From an uncultured Bacteroidales bacterium (lineage in GTDB: Bacteria > Bacteroidota > Bacteroidia > Bacteroidales > WCHB1-69): 35,226 nt of DNA. This document shows positions 32,633 to 35,226 of the stretch, piece after piece. The translations under genes and the position numbers were made by a program. Below the pieces are notes generated by a model. It ran no database searches. It was not told the DNA's origin and worked only from the letters and a program-made list of their open reading frames with translations. The stretch is taken from the NCBI GenBank assembly GCA_937949745.1, contig CALECM010000068.1:1-35226 (forward strand), in the 5' to 3' direction. How positions within the stretch are numbered: position 1 is the stretch's first letter; each line of letters starts with the position of its first letter.

Positions 32633-35226
32633 TTAGTATACTGCTATACTTTCTCTTTGTACCGGTATCGGACTTTCCCTCAAAGATTTCCTTAACTCCC
32701 TTGAAGCTTTGGCATTCTTGATACCTCTTCCGAGAGCCGTAAATACATCTGCCAAATAGACAGCACCTCCAAGACCTATACAGGCATATCCTATGTAACG
32801 GAAAGTATTACTGTTATTTACGTGTCTTTGATTATTGTCAGATCCCGTAGGATGTTTCCTTGCTTCTTTTATTTCATTATCATAAGCGAAATAACTTACC
32901 AAAGCTCCGGCTCCGAAAACTAAGAACAGAGGTAGCGTCACCCATCCTTTTTGGCCCTGGGTGGCAGCTAAATTTCCTGAACCCGGGATGATCATGGAAT
33001 ACAACATTGCCTCGGGACCTACAGTCCTGAATTTTCTGAGATTCACATCCGTATAACTCATTTTATTTAAATTCTTCTGTTTGATATCGAAAAAGTAAGT
33101 TCCTGTATGATGTCCTTCCCGTTCAAGGAATGAAGTGATGGCAGAAAGATCTGCCGGATTGTCACTGTCGGTCCTCATTAGCATACGGGCATCGTTTCTC
33201 CTGAATTTCGCTTCTTTGGTAGACCAGCTGAAGTCAACTCCGATAGTAGATTGTGAAGCAACCATGATACCGTCCTTTCTGCTGGGCGTAAGAGTGCTGG
33301 AAGTAGATAATTCCCTTAAGAAATGGGTAAACTGACGTTTGAGCTTTTTGTTGGATTTGGCATATAATTCTCCGCCGTTATATTCATAGCTCGTGCGGTT
33401 GACACCGGAGGTATCATAACGGATATAAAAATTAAAATCGATACGTCCGGAATCATTTTCTGTCGCATATTTATTTAACTCCGAACCAATCTGACCCAAA
33501 GTAGATGAAAAGGCCCTGGGATTTGTGGTCCTGAAATCATAAATCCTGTTAGAACGTGCTGAAGAGTACCTGTTCCTGGAATCGGTTTGTTTAAGACGGT
33601 TTTTAGCGTTCCAGTTATTAGGATCAAGGGAAAGGATTTCAGCATAAACTGCATTGGCGGCCGAATACTGTTCCTGAGCAACCAAAGACTCCGCGATCCT
33701 GTTCAAACGGGAAATCTGATCCCATTTTGCGTCATCCCTATTCATATCTCTTCTTTCTGACCTATCGTCATCCTTGCGGTCCCTTCTATCAGAAGATTTT
33801 GAATCCATTTCATAACGTGACGATTTTGCCGATCTTCCTGAAGCGGCCATAATTGTACCGTCGGAATCATACGAATATTCCTGACCATAATAGCCCGGAG
33901 CATATTGACCTTGTCCGTAACTATAATTTTGACTACCATAACCGTAAGGGTTGTATTGATACTGACCGAATTGGTTATACCGGTTATGCTGGCCATACTG
34001 ACCTTGCCCATAACTATAGTTTTGGTTACCATAACCATAGGGATTGTATTGATATTGACCGAACTGATTATATCGATTATCCTGACCATACTGACCTTGT
34101 CCGTAACCATAACTTTGGTTACCATAACCATAGGGATTGTATTGATATTGACTGAACTGATTATATCGATTATCCTGGCCATACTGACCTTGTCCGTAAC
34201 CATAGCTCTGATTACCCTGATCATACGGGTCTTGCTGATATTGACCGGATTGATTATTACGGTTGTCCTGGCCCGAACGGTTCATTTGAGATGAATAACC
34301 TTGTTGAGAATATCCCTGTCCGTAATTATAGTTTTGATTATTCCGGTCAAACTGATTTTGTTGGTTTTGATTATACCAATTGTTTTGATTATCATCATTA
34401 TATCGATCTTGCTGATTTTGGCGGGATTGATTCCGGTTATTCTGACCCGAACGATTCATATCAACGGACATCGCCTGTTGAGGCTGGCCCTGGCTATAGT
34501 TATAATCCTGCCCATATTGATTATATTGACCTGATTGCCTTTGTTGTTGGTTTTGATTATTCCAATTGTTTTGATTATTATCATTATATCGATCTTGCTG
34601 ATTTTGGCGGGATTGATTATTCCGGTTATTCTGACCTGAACGGTTCATATCTGTGGACATCGCCTGTTGGGATTGTCCCTGGCCATAGTTATAATCCTGA
34701 TTATTTTGATTATATTGACCTTGTTGACTGTTCCGATTGTTTTGGTTATTCCGGTCATATTGATTTTGGTTTTGCCAGGATTGATTACTTCGGTTGTCCT
34801 GACCTGAGCGGTTCATATCTGTGGACATCGCTTGCGATTGTCCCTGGCCATAGTTATAACCCTGATTATTTTGATTATATTGACCTTGTCTATTTTGATC
34901 GTTCCAATTGTTTTGGTTATTCGGATTGTTTTGACCTGAACGATTCATATCTGTAGACATAGCTTGTTGCGATTGTCCCTGGCCATAATTATAATCCTGA
35001 TTATTTTGATTATTTTGACCTTGTTGATTTTGATTATTTCGGTTGTTTTGATTATTTCGGCTATCCTGACTTGAACGGTTCATATCTGTGGACATCGCCT
35101 GTTGAGATTGTCCCTGGTTATAGTTATAATCCTGAATATTTTGACCTTGTTGCTGATTTTGATCATTCCGGTTATTTTGGTTATTCCGGCTATCCTGACC
35201 TGAACGGTTCATATCTGTGGACATCG
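32633..35226 (-). CDS. Asn/Gln/Gly/Tyr-rich repeat protein with membrane C-terminus (5' partial)
   Basis: At least 864 codons are visible; the frame stays open to the edge of the window, so the start is missing. About 420 residues at the visible N-terminal side are low complexity, rich in Asn, Gln, Gly, Tyr and Ser. Seven modules begin with M-N-R-S-(G/S)-Q and end with Y-G-Q-G-Q-S-Q-Q or similar. They are followed by three to four 31-residue repeats of the type Q-D-N-R-Y-N-Q-F-G-Q-Y-Q-Y-N-P-Y-G-Y-G. Next come a charged Arg/Asp-rich stretch, a single TPR-like helical pair (A-E-S-L-V-A-Q-E-Q-Y-S-A-A-N-A-V-Y-A-E-I-L), a soluble domain of unknown type, and two membrane helices (near the segments W-V-T-L-P-L-F-L-V-F-G-A-G and Y-I-G-Y-A-C-I-G-L-G-G-A). 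The composition is prion-like. No function is recognised. Confidence 0.8.
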   Translation of the reverse strand, partial: MSTDMNRSGQDSRNNQNNRNDQNQQQGQNIQDYNYNQGQSQQAMSTDMNRSSQDSRNNQNNRNNQNQQGQNNQNNQDYNYGQGQSQQAMSTDMNRSGQNNPNNQNNWNDQNRQGQYNQNNQGYNYGQGQSQAMSTDMNRSGQDNRSNQSWQNQNQYDRNNQNNRNSQQGQYNQNNQDYNYGQGQSQQAMSTDMNRSGQNNRNNQSRQNQQDRYNDNNQNNWNNQNQQQRQSGQYNQYGQDYNYSQGQPQQAMSVDMNRSGQNNRNQSRQNQQDRYNDDNQNNWYNQNQQNQFDRNNQNYNYGQGYSQQGYSSQMNRSGQDNRNNQSGQYQQDPYDQGNQSYGYGQGQYGQDNRYNQFSQYQYNPYGYGNQSYGYGQGQYGQDNRYNQFGQYQYNPYGYGNQNYSYGQGQYGQHNRYNQFGQYQYNPYGYGSQNYSYGQGQYAPGYYGQEYSYDSDGTIMAASGRSAKSSRYEMDSKSSDRRDRKDDDRSERRDMNRDDAKWDQISRLNRIAESLVAQEQYSAANAVYAEILSLDPNNWNAKNRLKQTDSRNRYSSARSNRIYDFRTTNPRAFSSTLGQIGSELNKYATENDSGRIDFNFYIRYDTSGVNRTSYEYNGGELYAKSNKKLKRQFTHFLRELSTSSTLTPSRKDGIMVASQSTIGVDFSWSTKEAKFRRNDARMLMRTDSDNPADLSAITSFLEREGHHTGTYFFDIKQKNLNKMSYTDVNLRKFRTVGPEAMLYSMIIPGSGNLAATQGQKGWVTLPLFLVFGAGALVSYFAYDNEIKEARKHPTGSDNNQRHVNNSNTFRYIGYACIGLGGAVYLADVFTALGRGIKNAKASRELRKSLRESPIPVQRESIAVY
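33901..34272 (-). repeat. 93-bp tandem repeats within the Asn/Gln-rich gene
   Basis: Units begin at 33901, 33994, 34087 and 34180, exactly 93 bases (31 codons) apart, each including CATA(T/C)TGACCTTG(T/C)CC. They keep the frame and differ mostly at silent or conservative sites; the last is only partly alike. In-frame periodicity favours selection at the protein level. Confidence 0.85.
34273..35226 (-). repeat. Variable 130-190 bp modules within the Asn/Gln-rich gene
   Basis: Seven copies of a segment encoding M-N-R-S-G-Q start near 34280, 34451, 34641, 34809, 34941, 35076 and 35206. Most are preceded, on the coding strand, by the codons for A-M-S-T-D. The distances of 130-190 bases are multiples of three within alignment error, and the array runs past the window edge. 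Confidence 0.8.

Noticed and set aside
33901..34272. Possible CRISPR-like array from the regular 93-bp spacing
   Set aside because: The units are contiguous without unique spacers, preserve the reading frame and code for protein repeats.
33853..34956. Several long open frames on the plus strand opposite the Asn/Gln-rich gene
   Set aside because: They arise because tandem repeats keep stop codons out of the other frames. Their products are simply periodic, and the minus-strand frame continues into a non-repetitive folded part.

Overview
This window looks like a chromosomal segment from a member of the Bacteroidota, most likely order Bacteroidales. Three things support that. It carries type IX secretion (T9SS) components and cargo: PorQ, plus two proteins ending in a type A C-terminal sorting domain. 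Several genes are preceded by the Bacteroidota promoter pattern (TTG about 19 nt before TAnnTTTG). Shine-Dalgarno-like leaders are weak. The species cannot be named from the sequence alone. Apart from short repeats and one MITE-like element, the region reads as core genome rather than an island.

Bases 1-7.4k: the end of a CUB-like T9SS cargo gene and its terminator, then about 780 bases without a gene but with dispersed-repeat remnants. A tight three-gene minus-strand operon follows (M64 metallopeptidase, phosphate butyryl/acetyltransferase, an exported protein of unknown function), then a 134-bp MITE-like element, a PLP aminotransferase and two small lipoproteins. Bases 8.1-13.6k, plus strand: tRNA-Ser(GGA), an ExbB / membrane protein / ExbD / ExbD energy-transduction operon, a YicC endoribonuclease and the ribosome-assembly GTPase Der.

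Bases 13.7-18.6k, minus strand: metK and, 20 nt downstream, an exported 1152-residue protein made of two TldD-family modules, of which only the first keeps HExxxH. The metK leader has a consensus -7 box followed by a pseudoknot-forming element that matches the SAM-II riboswitch core. This is the most notable regulatory find. Bases 18.8-27.5k: an AI-2E-family permease converges on a compact six-gene operon of agmatinase, PorQ, a DegT-type sugar aminotransferase, a gingipain-like C25 protease with a T9SS sorting domain, SurE and a small membrane protein.

Bases 27.6-35.2k: an M16 peptidase, a PlsC-type acyltransferase, an LD-carboxypeptidase, a short-chain dehydrogenase, tRNA-Arg(CCG), an ECF-like sigma factor behind an array of six TGTCA boxes, an intergenic duplication of about 120 bp, and the 3' part of a gene for a long Asn/Gln/Gly/Tyr-rich repeat protein with a TPR-like segment and a two-helix membrane C-terminus. 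The best candidates for something undescribed are the metK leader RNA, the single-chain TldD/TldE-like exported protein, and the prion-like repeat protein.
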